Positions 27,452 to 37,180 are shown, counted from the stretch's first letter. The stretch: 64,000 nucleotides of DNA from Fictibacillus enclensis (GCF_001457035.1 NZ_KQ758622.1:1-64000), one strand, 5' to 3'. Program-made: numbers and translations. The notes: generated by a model from the letters alone, not told the origin.

Positions 27452-27789
27452 CCTCCGAAATTTTCCTTTTTTAATACAAGATGATAACCACCCTATATTT
27501 CTAAAATTCTAAATTAAATGAGGAGATTATCGAAAGAGAACAGGTTGAATATGTCTTCGATTGTTGTGTTATCCTCAAAACAATATTAGGGTCATTTATC
27601 TCTAAGTACGTTTTATTGCCCATCTTTCTTCTATTATATATCGAAATGAATGGGCGGCATGATTGTAATAACCGCTAGTTCATAAGGAGTTGTGCTCTGA
27701 ATGAGAAATTTAAATGACTATCTCCTTAAAGGAATTAGATTTTTATTATTGGTTTGTTTGAAATTTAACTTTTGTGATTTTCTTTCAGC
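27452..27789. other. Spacer containing attachment copy 3
   Basis: No gene. The right end of element 2: GCCCAT (27618-27623) and ATGGGC (27650-27655) form an inverted pair around the attachment core. Confidence 0.4.
27650..27669 (+). repeat. Attachment-site copy 3
   Basis: Groups with the other groEL-end copies; one extra T (ATGATTGTAAT). No integrase remains next to it, so its element lost that end. Confidence 0.8.
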
Positions 27790-28824
27790 TTAATTAGTTG
27801 AAAAAATTTTATGGAATTTTCCTTTTTTACTCATAGCTCCTGAATGAAATACATAGGAATATGGTGAATTATTTATTTCATTATTGATAGAATATCTATA
27901 GTTTATGTAACTGCATCCTAAACCAATCATTCCACCTACAGTCGTTCCAACTAAAGGTGATAATTCCTTTAAATTTGAGTATATATTTCCAACAAGAGTA
28001 AATAAGACTGGATCTTTTAAGTTAATCAATGATTTTAATGAATCAAATTTAAATAAAATCTTTTTCTCTTTTAGTAATCGACTAATTAGAAGAATATTCA
28101 ATTCAATATCTTCTTTAAACTCTTGAATAACTTCTTCTAATTCATAATTTGTTTCCGTCTGACTAACTCTTGTTGTGTAATCTCTTAATATGGATTTAAA
28201 TCTAAGTAATTCTTCTTTTCTTTCCTTTTTAAAGGAGATAATTTCGTTTATTGAAACATCAGAGGTAGGGACAGGAAGACAATTTAGTAATCTTAACTCT
28301 CCAACTTTTTTTCTATCCTCTTTAGATTTTAATCCATATATTAACCTTTCTTGAGTTACATAGTTGGTTGCTGGAATGTAAGATTTATCTATAGCCATGT
28401 GTTTTGCTAAGATTCCGAGATAACAATCACTTACTATCTTAGGGATTTCATACCATTTATCCCCTTTTATTCTATCCAATCCATTCTGTTGAAAGAATTC
28501 CTCGATTACATGACTGAATTTTGAGGAATATACTTCTGACGTTCGAACAGTTCGATTCATTTTAAGTTGAAATTGTTTAGAGGATAATAAATTAATTACT
28601 TCTTCTTCAAACAAATTTTTATTCGTACTCTCAGAAAAGAATCTCTCAGGTGAAAGCATTTCATATTCATTATTTTCCTCTAATTGTTGAATTATATAAT
28701 CTTTTTTATTTATTAAATCATAAGGGACAATTGATGCTATTTTTTCTGAGTAAAGCAACATTTTTTTCAGCCAATTATCATTAGGCAAAGAAATTGAAGG
28801 ATAGTACAAATATTTAAAACTCAT
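27790..28824 (-). CDS. Unknown protein, possibly DUF6236-like
   Basis: 344 residues with AGGAGAGG before ATG 28824. Begins SFKYLYYPSISLPNDNWLKKMLLYSEKIASIVP; middle is helical and charged; near the C-terminus there is a glycine-rich hydrophobic stretch (LVGTTVGGMIGLGCSYINYR). Layout recalls DUF6236 proteins found in phage and defence loci; the match is from memory and weak. The only intact gene between attachment copies 3 and 4. Confidence 0.55.
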   Translation of the reverse strand: MSFKYLYYPSISLPNDNWLKKMLLYSEKIASIVPYDLINKKDYIIQQLEENNEYEMLSPERFFSESTNKNLFEEEVINLLSSKQFQLKMNRTVRTSEVYSSKFSHVIEEFFQQNGLDRIKGDKWYEIPKIVSDCYLGILAKHMAIDKSYIPATNYVTQERLIYGLKSKEDRKKVGELRLLNCLPVPTSDVSINEIISFKKERKEELLRFKSILRDYTTRVSQTETNYELEEVIQEFKEDIELNILLISRLLKEKKILFKFDSLKSLINLKDPVLFTLVGNIYSNLKELSPLVGTTVGGMIGLGCSYINYRYSINNEINNSPYSYVFHSGAMSKKGKFHKIFSTN

Positions 28825-29072
28825 AAAATCCTCTCCTTATATATCTTAAATCTAGTATATAGGTAATTGTTGGTAATGGCTATGTGATTTAGTTCACTTT
28901 TTGTAATAATGAGCAAAATTAATGGTTCTAGTTGTTCTTTTGCACTTTCGTCCTTGCCATCCCTTAAGTGTCAAGGCCGGTTATAACTTGGTTTTACGTA
29001 ATTTTGGTGATTATTCACAGATGGTTTGTGTATTTAAAATATCTTTATTATAGCTGATAAATGTCAATAAAA
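28825..29072. other. Gene-free spacer
   Basis: A+T-rich, no ORF or RNA recognised. Confidence 0.35.
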
Positions 29073-29291
29073 AGAGACAATGCTAAAATACGTGTATATG
29101 ATGACGGTAAGTATATTTGCTTATTATTCTTCATATTACTCTCATAAACCATCTTATAATTATTACCAAAAGTGGGGGATTCTTATAAGAGTATGAGCGG
29201 AATGCCAAGCAGTGGGAAGGATGATGTATTAGGATTGTCTAAAAAGAAACCTGATTATGAAGAACAAAAAGGAAAAGAAGTAGATATTGAA
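29073..29291 (+). pseudogene. Decayed paralogue of the small ORF at 23243-23566
   Basis: Reads RDNAKIRVYDDGKYI, then stops, then resumes as GDSYKSMSGMPSSGKDDVLG and KKPDYEEQKGKE. Clear homology to the other copy, with internal stop codons and a frameshift. Confidence 0.7.
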
Positions 29292-29410
29292 GTCTTTCCT
29301 GTTCCATTTTCACCGATGAATATCTTTACTTCTTGATCAAGGTGTATTTTTAGACTTTTGTAACCAAATAATCCCTTAATCTCAACTGATAAAATCGCAT
29401 CTCTTTGCAT
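29292..29410 (-). pseudogene. AAA ATPase, N-terminal stub
   Basis: ATG 29410 follows AAGGGGG. The protein reads QRDAILSVEIKGLFGYKSL, then VKIFIGENGTGKTS, the Walker A of OLD/RecF-like AAA ATPases common in defence systems (Septu-, retron- or Gabija-like). It is cut off right after Walker A by the junction with the pseudogene at 29291. Confidence 0.65.
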
Positions 29411-29816
29411 AAACATCCCCCTTAATGCAAATGGTTTATAACGGTTAAAAATGCTAAGTTTTTAAGGCTTAAAGAAGTGAAGTATCCAAGTCTTTACTAG
29501 TTACTATTTCTATTTTCAAACAAGTGTAGCAAACCTCAGTAAAGGGCTGCTTACGATTAATTGTTCAACTCAATAAAAGAGTGCTAACTTTTATCGCTTC
29601 CCATTGAATAAAGCCCCTTTTTTCATTGAAAATACACCTTTTATGTAATAACTATATAAAAGGGTTTTCTCATTGTCTCGTTTTAAGGAGTCTGATTATT
29701 ATGTTAGGTCTTTTATGTCCAAGAAAATGAAGGTCGTAGTTGTGTAATGGGGAAAATTTTTTAACTGTATCCTTTTTAGAGTACAGGAACGAAAAACAGC
29801 AAAATCCAACTAAAAG
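29411..29816. other. Spacer before attachment copy 4
   Basis: No gene. Includes CATTGAATAAAGCCCC and other A+T-rich sequence without a clear fold. Confidence 0.35.
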
Positions 29817-29835
29817 ATGGGCGGCATGATGTAAT
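29817..29835 (+). repeat. Attachment-site copy 4
   Basis: Exact copy of the groEL-end 19-mer. A degenerate integrase related to the first one follows, with the same short gap. Confidence 0.88.
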
Positions 29836-29936
29836 TAAGGTTTTAAAACCTTGTTATACCAACGTCTAAAATGAATATATGCTTTTCTTGTCCTCGTTTT
29901 ATAAAAAACAAGGCATCCTATGACAAAAAAATAACT

Positions 29937-30440
29937 AAAGAGAAGGTCTTTCATCAGTTTACTACACTGTTGGGAGGCCTTTTCTTCCATATTGGCGGTC
30001 ATATGGGCGTAAATGTTCATTGTTGTATTGATATCTGTATGACCTAATCGCTGCTGGACTTCTTTAATTCACACCCCGGCTTCTATTAATAAAGAAGTAT
30101 GAGTATGTCTGAAGGAATGGGGAGTTATGTTTTTTTCTATACCTGATTTTCTTCAGCAGTCGTTAGAGCCTAGTTTCAATTACTTTTCTTAATTGTGGAT
30201 GTCCATCATCCCTGGCAAATATAAACCCATTATCATAGTAAATGTGGTTGTTTTTCAATTTAATCTCATTTTGTTTTATCCGGTGCTTTTTTAATAAATT
30301 CACTAGGGTTCATCAATCTTAAGACTTCGGACGGATCCCTTTGTTTTGGGAGTAAGTTATTGGAGCTTTCAAAATTATTATTTGGATTATATAAAGTTTT
30401 AGTAACCCTTAAAGTTCCTTTTTTATCGTTTTATTTAAAA
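29937..30440 (-). pseudogene. int: Tyrosine integrase catalytic domain, degenerate (element 4)
   Basis: Minus-strand fragments parallel the first integrase closely: MNIYAHMTANMEEKASQQCS and KLMKDLL, HTHTSLL-like and TKTLYNPNNNF-like pieces appear in different frames. The stop after KDLL is lost and the N-terminal half is gone. An old, dead relative of the 16090-17253 gene. Confidence 0.8.
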
Positions 30441-30580
30441 CCTAAAGACGGAAAAGCAATCGCTTCATATAAAAATACAAGGCTGATGCTACACATAGTG
30501 TAAATTTTAACTAACAAAAGGTTATTGTGTTTTTATGTAGTGTAACCTAATTAAGACTTTTTCTAGAAAGGATGATCATC

Positions 30581-31204
30581 ATGGCTATGAACACAACAGA
30601 ACAATCTCTATCGGTACAACAAGCAATTGAAACACGCCATAGCATTCGCAAATATAAGCAGGAGCCTATTCCTCAGCAAGACCTAAATAAGATTTTTGAG
30701 TTGGTCCGCTTATCCCCAAGTGCATGGAACCTTCAACCATGGCGTTTCCATGTAGTGACGGATAACGATCTAAAGGAAAAGTTGGAAGCAGCAGCTTATG
30801 GTCAAAAACAAGTGACTTCAGCACCCGCGGTTGTTGTGGTTACAAGTGATATGGAGGATGTACTTGCAAATATTGCTGACACTGTACATCCGGGACTTCC
30901 TCCAGAGCGCAAGCAGGAAGAAGTGGCCAATCTGTCAGGATTTTTCAATGGTATGACGGTGGAAGATCGTGCTCAATGGGGATTAACCCAAACAAATATT
31001 GCTTTCGGGTTCTTAATGCTTGCCGTTCAAGGATATGGATATTCAAGCAACCCTATGCTGGGCTTTGATCAGGATAAAGTAAGAGAGCTCCTGAATCTTC
31101 CCGGGCATGTCAAATTGGCAGGCATTCTACCCATTGGTAAAGCAGATTCTGAAGGATATCCGCATCATCGTTTTGACTTAGAAAAAATCGCTACATTCCA
31201 TTAA
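30581..31204 (+). CDS. Nitroreductase family protein (YdgI/YodC type)
   Basis: 207 residues, usual length. FMN-binding motifs: RHSIRKY near residue 18 and LVRLSPSAWNLQPWRF near 42; a C-terminal LAGILPIGK loop. Such NAD(P)H-dependent enzymes reduce quinones or nitro compounds. Start ATG 30581 fits AAAGGATGAT as ribosome site; ATG 30572 lies inside it. Two direct TAGTGTAA motifs (30499 and 30536 region) upstream may be operator halves. Followed by a terminator. Confidence 0.88.
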   Translation: MAMNTTEQSLSVQQAIETRHSIRKYKQEPIPQQDLNKIFELVRLSPSAWNLQPWRFHVVTDNDLKEKLEAAAYGQKQVTSAPAVVVVTSDMEDVLANIADTVHPGLPPERKQEEVANLSGFFNGMTVEDRAQWGLTQTNIAFGFLMLAVQGYGYSSNPMLGFDQDKVRELLNLPGHVKLAGILPIGKADSEGYPHHRFDLEKIATFH

Positions 31205-31220
31205 CTATACAGGATGCACT

Positions 31221-31248
31221 GGAGGGCTATAAAGTCCTCCTTTTTTAT
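31221..31248 (+). terminator. Terminator of the nitroreductase gene
   Basis: GGAGG(GC)/CCTCC hairpin followed by TTTTTTATTT. Confidence 0.75.
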
Positions 31249-31305
31249 TTCAAGACATCGACCGTCACGCCACTAAAGAAGTAACGCCAGTCGACTCTTA
31301 AATGC

Positions 31306-31530
31306 CTAATAGTGTGCTTTTATTAACAAGCTAAACAGCCTTGTAGTAGTAAGTACGGAGTACCAGGTTTCTTCAACAAAAGGACTCTGACCCATTGCGT
31401 TAACATAACTGGCCTCCACCCTTGGATAGGCATAACGAAGGAATGAGAGGGCATTGACCCGTTGAGACATGGGATGGAAAGCCTCCCGAGGAGGCGTGGA
31501 GATGTACATTACATGGTAGAATATGGATAA
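31306..31530 (+). other. Structured non-coding segment, possible insertion-sequence end
   Basis: Contains a perfect GCCTCC-CGA-GGAGGC hairpin (about 31481-31495), GGGCATTGACCCGTTGAGAC and TTGGATAGGCATAACGAAGG. Such phrases recall the non-coding left end of IS110-type elements in bacilli, but no transposase follows: an ATG near 31524 opens only a 16-codon frame. The minus-strand ORF here looks spurious. Family assignment uncertain. Confidence 0.35.
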
Positions 31531-31572
31531 GGAAACTTACTCAAAGGTGCCTGAACTGATCCGAAATTAAAA

Positions 31573-31686
31573 TTAGAGGCTTCTCATTAGTTGAGCAAAC
31601 TTTTGGGAAGCTTCTTTTTTTCTGTCTTTGGGAATGTGTAAATAAACCTGTGTTGTAGTTTCATCTTCTGTATGACCAAGTCGATA
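31573..31686 (-). pseudogene. int: Tyrosine integrase, C-terminal fragment (fifth)
   Basis: Minus strand reads RLGHTEDETTTQVYLHIPKD and RKKEASQKFAQLMRSL to a stop at 31573-31575; it carries the catalytic Tyr (QVYLH). No groEL-type attachment copy is next to it, so it may belong to another element. Confidence 0.8.
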
Positions 31687-32060
31687 GAATCAGGAAAATA
31701 AAAATGCCTATGGACATTCTTGTGCTTTAGCTAAACAGACGGTCAAGATATGTATGATTATTTAAAAAATGACCACTCCTCTATAACAAGGAAGTGGTCA
31801 TTATTTTTTTGAAACAAAAATATAGACTTTTTGCTCAAAAGAAACAATGTTCTTTAGTAATGTACGGTAAACCGCACCATAAATAACGGTAAACTCCAAG
31901 CATGTTTACTAATTATCCCCAGGACTATTCAAAGAAAAATCACATGCAGTTTTGGTGATACAGAATATAAAAACGGTGATACGAAGCGTCTTTACTATCT
32001 CGGGCTGATAAAGCTTCATCCATATCTAAAGAAAACGGGCGGAATCAGGTAATCTAAACA
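31687..32060. other. Remnant-rich spacer
   Basis: No intact gene. A plus-strand frame ending at 32052 reads KNGDTKRLYYLGLIKLHPYL without a start and is probably a gene end left by deletion. Confidence 0.35.
31768..31811. terminator. Terminator-like hairpin
   Basis: AATGACCACT / AGTGGTCATT perfect 10-bp stem followed by a T run. No intact gene precedes it. Confidence 0.7.
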
Positions 32061-32097
32061 AAAAAGCGGCTATCGAAAAAAGATAGCCCTTTTTGTT
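32061..32097. terminator. Terminator of the SDR gene (both strands)
   Basis: GGCTATC / GATAGCC stem with A and T runs on both sides; on the minus strand it ends the SDR transcript. Confidence 0.78.
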
Positions 32098-32125
32098 TGA
32101 ATTTTTTCTTAAGAATTAGCTTAAT

Positions 32126-32926
32126 TTATATACTCGCAACCGAACCGCCATCTACCCGAAGGTTTACACCATTAATAAAGGAAGCCTGTTCGGAAGCAAG
32201 ATAAACAACAGCAGACGCTGCTTCATCAACTGTTCCAGGCCGTTTTACTTCGACATGTGGACGGTTTTCCTTTAAAAATTGTTGAGTAGCTTCTTCATAG
32301 GTTATATTCAGCTGCTTCGCATTATCTTTTAATAGATTTTCCAGCATTGGTGTCATGATAAATGCTGGTGATACAGTATTCACCAGAATTCCCTGTGCGG
32401 CATACGCCTTTGATAAGCTCTTTGAAAAATTGATAATGGCTGCCTTTGAAGCATTATAATGAGGCATAAACGAATCAGGCTGAAGCCCAGATTCCGATGA
32501 AATATTAATGATGCGTCCATATCCGGTTTTTTTCATAAAAGGGATAACTGCTTTGGTTACGCGGACCGTCCCAAATACATTCACATCAAAAATATGCTGC
32601 CAGGCCTCTATATCTAATGTTTCAAAATCATCAAATCCACTGGCTATTCCTGCATTATTTACGAGTATATCGATTGATTTGAAACGGTCGATTGCAGAGG
32701 AGACCAGATGTTCCACATCAGATTGTTTCGTCAAATCCGCCTGAACGGCAAGCACATTGCCTCCCAGCTTTTCAATTTCCGCTGCTGTTTCTCTTAATGC
32801 TCCTTCACCGCGGCCACAAATTACAACATTGGTGCCTTCCTTGGCAAACGCTATGGCAATTGCTTTTCCGATACCTTTACTGCCGCCTGTCACGATTGCC
32901 GTTTTATCTTTTAATCCCAGGTTCAC
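32126..32926 (-). CDS. SDR family NAD(P)-dependent oxidoreductase
   Basis: 266 residues. Classical short-chain dehydrogenase: TGGSKGIGKA (cofactor loop, near 14), LVNNAG near 88, Ser near 143 with YNASK (Tyr and Lys near 157-161), and a VDGG end. The substrate is not evident. ATG 32926 follows AAAGGATTTGATTTAAAG weakly. Stands 311 bases after the oxidoreductase operon on the same strand, with a terminator between. Confidence 0.9.
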   Translation of the reverse strand: MNLGLKDKTAIVTGGSKGIGKAIAIAFAKEGTNVVICGRGEGALRETAAEIEKLGGNVLAVQADLTKQSDVEHLVSSAIDRFKSIDILVNNAGIASGFDDFETLDIEAWQHIFDVNVFGTVRVTKAVIPFMKKTGYGRIINISSESGLQPDSFMPHYNASKAAIINFSKSLSKAYAAQGILVNTVSPAFIMTPMLENLLKDNAKQLNITYEEATQQFLKENRPHVEVKRPGTVDEAASAVVYLASEQASFINGVNLRVDGGSVASI

Positions 32927-33035
32927 TTTAAATCAAATCCTTTCTATGGGCGTCTATTGTTGATTATATATTAACAATAACTTCTAGTCATAAACAAATG
33001 AACTTGCTTATTTCCTGCTCTAATACTCAATAAAA

Positions 33036-33068
33036 GAGGGAAACCACTAAGAGGGTTTCCCTTTAAAA
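33036..33068. terminator. Terminator of the luciferase-like operon
   Basis: AGGGAAACC / GGTTTCCCT stem with T-rich tail on the minus strand. Confidence 0.75.
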
Positions 33069-33237
33069 GTTCTTTATTTCAACTCCAGAACGGAAGGTAA
33101 ATGGTTTAAAAGCAGCTTCATATTTTGGATTCATCTTTGTTTACATCAAGTTGGTTAAAGGGTTTTGCTATTTAGCAAATGGATAACATAGACACATTAT
33201 AAGCTTGCCATAGGGATCGGCCAGTTTTGACCTATTT

Positions 33238-34257
33238 TCACTGAGTAATTTCTGCCAATATTTCATAGGAATGGAGGCGTGCCTTATGATCGTAAACCTG
33301 GGCGATTGCCATGATTTCATCGGCTTGACTTTCAGCCAGAAACTTTTCCAGCTTTTCTTTTACGATTTGAGGACTGCCGACAATCGAAGTTCCTAATTGA
33401 TTCTCAAGGGCAGCTATTTCATAGTCGCTCGCTATATCATTAATATTATCCACTGGCGGCGGCAATGGGACGTCCTTTCCGCGCATCAAATTCAAGAACT
33501 GCTGCTGCAATGTTGTAGCGAGCCGCTCAGCTTCTTGATCTGTGTCGGCCGCAATGATGTTTAGCCCTACCATTGCATGCGGCTTGTCCAGTACTTTAGA
33601 AGGCTTAAATGAACGGCGGTACAGCTGGATAGCCGGGAGTGTGTTATGCGGCGAGAAATGGCTCGCAAATGCAAACGGCAGTCCAAGCTCTCCTGCCAGC
33701 TGGGCACTGTATCCGCTCGAACCTAACAGCCAAATAGGTATGTTTAATCCCTCACCCGGAATTGCTTTAACATGACTATATTCTTGTGCAAGGGAAGGGT
33801 CAAAATAATTCCGGAGCTCAGCCAACTGCTCAGGGAAATCTTCTCCTGAACTTCTCAAGTCACGTCTTAATGCATGTGCGGTAAGCTGATCAGTGCCTGG
33901 TGCACGGCCCAAGCCAAGATCAATACGTCCTGGATATAATGACTCCAGAGTACCAAATTGCTCAGCAATAACAAGAGGTGCATGATTCGGCAGCATAATG
34001 CCGCCTGAACCTACCCGGATTTTTGATGTACCTGCTGCAACATGGGAAATCACTACCGATGTTGCAGAGCTGGCGATAAAAGGCATATTATGATGCTCAG
34101 CGAGCCAATATCGGTTAAACCCCAGCTTTTCAGCGAGCCGGGCCAGCTCCAAAGTATTGCGAAAAGAATCAGCCGGCGTACTTCCATCTGCAATTGGAGA
34201 GAGATCCAGGACCGAGAATGGAATATCCGTAATTTGTTTTATATCATTTTCAGGCAT
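33238..34257 (-). CDS. LLM class flavin-dependent oxidoreductase
   Basis: 339 residues of the luciferase-like monooxygenase family 1: FSVLDLSPI at the N-terminus, [11 protein letters not shown] near 57, [14 protein letters not shown] near 122, and [14 protein letters not shown] near the end. FMN-dependent TIM barrel. About four residues in ten match the neighbour at 34413, so the pair is a duplication. Ribosome site AAAGAAAGAAGATGAG. Substrate unknown. Confidence 0.9.
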   Translation of the reverse strand: MPENDIKQITDIPFSVLDLSPIADGSTPADSFRNTLELARLAEKLGFNRYWLAEHHNMPFIASSATSVVISHVAAGTSKIRVGSGGIMLPNHAPLVIAEQFGTLESLYPGRIDLGLGRAPGTDQLTAHALRRDLRSSGEDFPEQLAELRNYFDPSLAQEYSHVKAIPGEGLNIPIWLLGSSGYSAQLAGELGLPFAFASHFSPHNTLPAIQLYRRSFKPSKVLDKPHAMVGLNIIAADTDQEAERLATTLQQQFLNLMRGKDVPLPPPVDNINDIASDYEIAALENQLGTSIVGSPQIVKEKLEKFLAESQADEIMAIAQVYDHKARLHSYEILAEITQ

Positions 34258-34412
34258 ATGCTCATCTTCTTTCTTTAAAAATTTCGGTTCAAACCTATAA
34301 AAGAATTTACAGGTTGTTTCTTTGTTTTCTTTTACTGTTTCAATCTAAATCACATTAATTTAACTGATTTAATATCTGCAGAAACTACATCTTTTATTAG
34401 ACTAGACACTGT

Positions 34413-35420
34413 TTAATTTACTGCAGCCTGAGCCAAAATTTCATAAGAGCGCAGCCGTGCCTTATGATCAAAAATCTCTGTATGAGCCATAATTTCATCA
34501 GCATCAGTCTTTTCTATTAACTCATGGAGCTGCTGCTTCACACCTGCAGGGTCCCCGATGATGGAAGTGAAAAGCTGTTCTTCAACCGCCCTGCGTTCAT
34601 TATCGTTCCAAAGCTCGTCCATATTATCAACAGGTGGCAAAATTGGCGAAGGCTGTCCGCGGGTTAACAAAAGAAATTTTTGATACATCGAAGTGGCAAG
34701 CCTTTGTGCTTCCTGTTTCTCATCTGCAGCCACCACTTGAACGGCTAACAGTACATAAGGCTCCTCCAAAAATTGAGAGGGACGAAAATAATCCCGGTAC
34801 AGTTTTATGGCCTCCATCATGTTACCTGGAGCAAAATGTCCCGCGAAAGAGAATGGTAACCCAAGTATTCCAGCCAATTGTGCACTATATAACCCTGAAC
34901 CTAGCAGCCAAATTGGCACATTTGTTTTTTCGCCGGGTATGGCGTGAAAGCGAAATGAACCATTCTTAGTTGCTGTTCCTGTACCATAAAGATAGGCGAT
35001 AAGCTCTTCAAGCCTGGCATCAAATTCAGGTTCACCGGCAACCCGCTGCCGCAATACATTTGCTGTATATTGGTCGGTGCCAGGTGCCCGTCCCAATCCA
35101 AGGTCGATCCGGCCAGGGAAGAAGGTTTCTAATGTACCAAATTGCTCAGCCACGGAAAGAGGAGAATAATGGGAAAGCAGCATTGCGCCTGATCCAATAC
35201 GCATTTTTTCCGTGACAGAGGCTACTCGTCCAATTACGATCGGGGATGCTGAACTCGCCATTCCTGCCCAATTATGATGTTCAGCAAGCCAAAACCGTTT
35301 ATATCCCCACTGCTCTGTTTTCTTTGCTAGATCAAGCGTGTTTTGAAGGGAAAGTTCGGCTGATCCTCCCTCGACAATTGGGGAGGGATCTAGTACTGAA
35401 AGTTCTATTTTCTTTGTCAT
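34413..35420 (-). CDS. LLM class flavin-dependent oxidoreductase
   Basis: 335 residues, paralogue of the previous gene ([36 protein letters not shown]). The start is set at the tandem ATGs 35423/35420 behind GGAGGAAGA; the longer frame to 35507 has no ribosome site. Middle gene of the regulator-LLM-LLM-LLM unit. Confidence 0.9.
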   Translation of the reverse strand: MTKKIELSVLDPSPIVEGGSAELSLQNTLDLAKKTEQWGYKRFWLAEHHNWAGMASSASPIVIGRVASVTEKMRIGSGAMLLSHYSPLSVAEQFGTLETFFPGRIDLGLGRAPGTDQYTANVLRQRVAGEPEFDARLEELIAYLYGTGTATKNGSFRFHAIPGEKTNVPIWLLGSGLYSAQLAGILGLPFSFAGHFAPGNMMEAIKLYRDYFRPSQFLEEPYVLLAVQVVAADEKQEAQRLATSMYQKFLLLTRGQPSPILPPVDNMDELWNDNERRAVEEQLFTSIIGDPAGVKQQLHELIEKTDADEIMAHTEIFDHKARLRSYEILAQAAVN

Positions 35421-35451
35421 CATTCTTCCTCCTTTTATACAATTTAATTTT

Positions 35452-36404
35452 TTAAAGCTGGCCTGTACCTTTATGGGTTGGAAAGTGGGGTAAAACAAAT
35501 TCTCCAAGTTCCTGGATTACTTCCTCTGGAGGGCGATTGGAAAAATACAGAACAAACGCCAAATGGTTGACCCCAATCGATTGAAACTGTTGAAGTAGAT
35601 CAACTAAACGGTTTCTTCCCACGGAATAGCCTAAGGGTATGGGGACAGGCATTTCATCGGGATTATCCGATAAATCGATAAACAAGCTTTGAGAGAAGGG
35701 TTTAAAATCTCCTTCAGTTAAAGCACGATAATCCTGGATAAGCTGCGCCTGTTGAATAATGCTCCTAGGGTATTGAAGCCACCCATCCCCATTCCTGGCT
35801 ATCCAATTGATAGACTGTTTGCTAAATCCAGTCACCATGGTCGGAATCGAAGATACAGGCTTTGGGATTAACCCATATCTGTACCATCGATCAGCCCGGC
35901 GTGGCTGTGGATTGTCGGCTGATCCTCTTTTAACAGCCGGTCGAGAATTTCGAAATTTTCTTTAAATAACGGACCGCTTTCTTGCTTAGATATCCCTAAA
36001 GCTGTAAAGTCTTTTTCCCTGTCCCCTGATCCCACTCCCATAATCAATCGGCCTGGAAACAATTGATCGATTGATGCCGCTTCCTTGGCTACCCTGACGG
36101 GGTGGCGCAAAGGGAGAACTACACTTCCTGTCACTAACGCAATGTGCTTCGTATAGGCGGCAAGATACGTCAAATAAATCCATAAATCGTACTTTTGGCC
36201 GTTATCATCAATATTCAAATTCTGCATCGTAATATCACGGAGCCATAATGAAGCAAAGCCATATTCCTCAATTTTACGGGCAAGCTCCAGCTGATTCTCC
36301 ATAATCGGATTTTTAGACATCCTGGCAGTCGGGAGGACAAATCCAAGTGTCATTTTGTCTTTTTGGTACATGCTGCAATAGGCACGATGATTTTGAAAAC
36401 TCAC
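35452..36404 (-). pseudogene. Third LLM class oxidoreductase, frameshifted
   Basis: Two frames: 35868-36404 (178 codons: FVLPTARMSKNPIME, RLIMGVGSGDREKDF) and 35452-35838 plus about ten upstream codons (LIPKPVSSIPTMVTG, then IGVNHLAFVLYFS). One single-base shift near 35870, after the codons for DGTDMG, restores a full-length protein of about 315 residues of the TIGR03571-type subfamily. GGAGGACC precedes ATG 36404. Confidence 0.85.
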
Positions 36405-36425
36405 TCTTGGTCCTCCTTAAAAAGG

Positions 36426-36767
36426 TTATATTTTTAAGCCTATATACTTTTCAAACTGTTTAATGGTTTCCTCATTGCGTCGATAATAAGTCCATTGTCC
36501 GATTCGTTTCATTTCAACCAGACCGCTTTGCAATAGGATAGACAAATACTGGGAGGTAGTGGATTGTGATAGTCCTACTTTGCTGCGAATATCACTAACA
36601 CAAACCCCGCCATCAAAGCCTTTTTCTTTGATGACATGGGCCTGCGGGGAAAAATTATTATTAGGTTCTTTCAACATTTGCAGAATATTTACTCTTATTT
36701 GATTTGACAGAGCCTTGAAAATTTCAACTGCCTGTTCGTCATTTATCATATTTGATTCCCGATTCAA
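36426..36767 (-). CDS. ArsR-family winged-helix regulator
   Basis: 113 residues. The helix-turn-helix KVGLSQSTTSQYLSILLQSGLV (about 63-84) and the wing RIGQWTYYRR are typical ArsR. No metal-type CxC pair; there is one Cys near 55, so a redox or organic signal is possible. Start could be TTG 36767 or ATG 36749. It ends 21 bases before the oxidoreductase genes and probably controls them. Confidence 0.85.
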   Translation of the reverse strand: MNRESNMINDEQAVEIFKALSNQIRVNILQMLKEPNNNFSPQAHVIKEKGFDGGVCVSDIRSKVGLSQSTTSQYLSILLQSGLVEMKRIGQWTYYRRNEETIKQFEKYIGLKI

Positions 36768-36906
36768 CGGTGCCCGCCCCTTTCTGATCTTATTAAAATC
36801 TATTTTGCTTAAGATGTGTTTAAACTAATCGAACAAAAGGATATTGATAATTTGCAATATCTCTATATTATTTTCCTTTATACCCAAAATCAAACTTTAT
36901 GCTTTA

Positions 36907-37180
36907 GACAGCGCTAGAAAACGGCTTTAAAGGAACTACACAAATTAGCTTAGAGAACAGGTGGCGGAGAGATGAGGATTATTTTGCCCATCTTTTAAAT
37001 GGAGTGGGTTGGTATATAGCTTTGGAAAATCAAGACTTTAGAAGGGGATAGGTGAAGAAACTTCTGATGATGATGTTATAGATGACGATACAATTTCTAT
37101 GGATTCTGTTACTTCGTTTTGGGATCCTTGTAAACAAGGTTTTGATGCAGTCCGCTTCGACCTCATTTTTTAAAAGATAA
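36907..37180 (+). pseudogene. Decayed ORF fragments
   Basis: One frame reads ENGFKGTTQISLENRWRRDE and YFAHLLNGVGWYIALENQDF, another reads ETSDDDVIDDDTISMDS and KQGFDAVRFDLIF. No start or ribosome site. Probably a relic of a single gene; family not recognised. Confidence 0.35.

Noticed and set aside
31306-31509. 67-codon minus-strand ORF
   Set aside because: It overlaps a structured non-coding block and lacks a ribosome site.
36907-37180. Real gene upstream of the DUF2975 pair
   Set aside because: Readable pieces occur in different frames with no start codon or ribosome site, so it is listed only as a relic.
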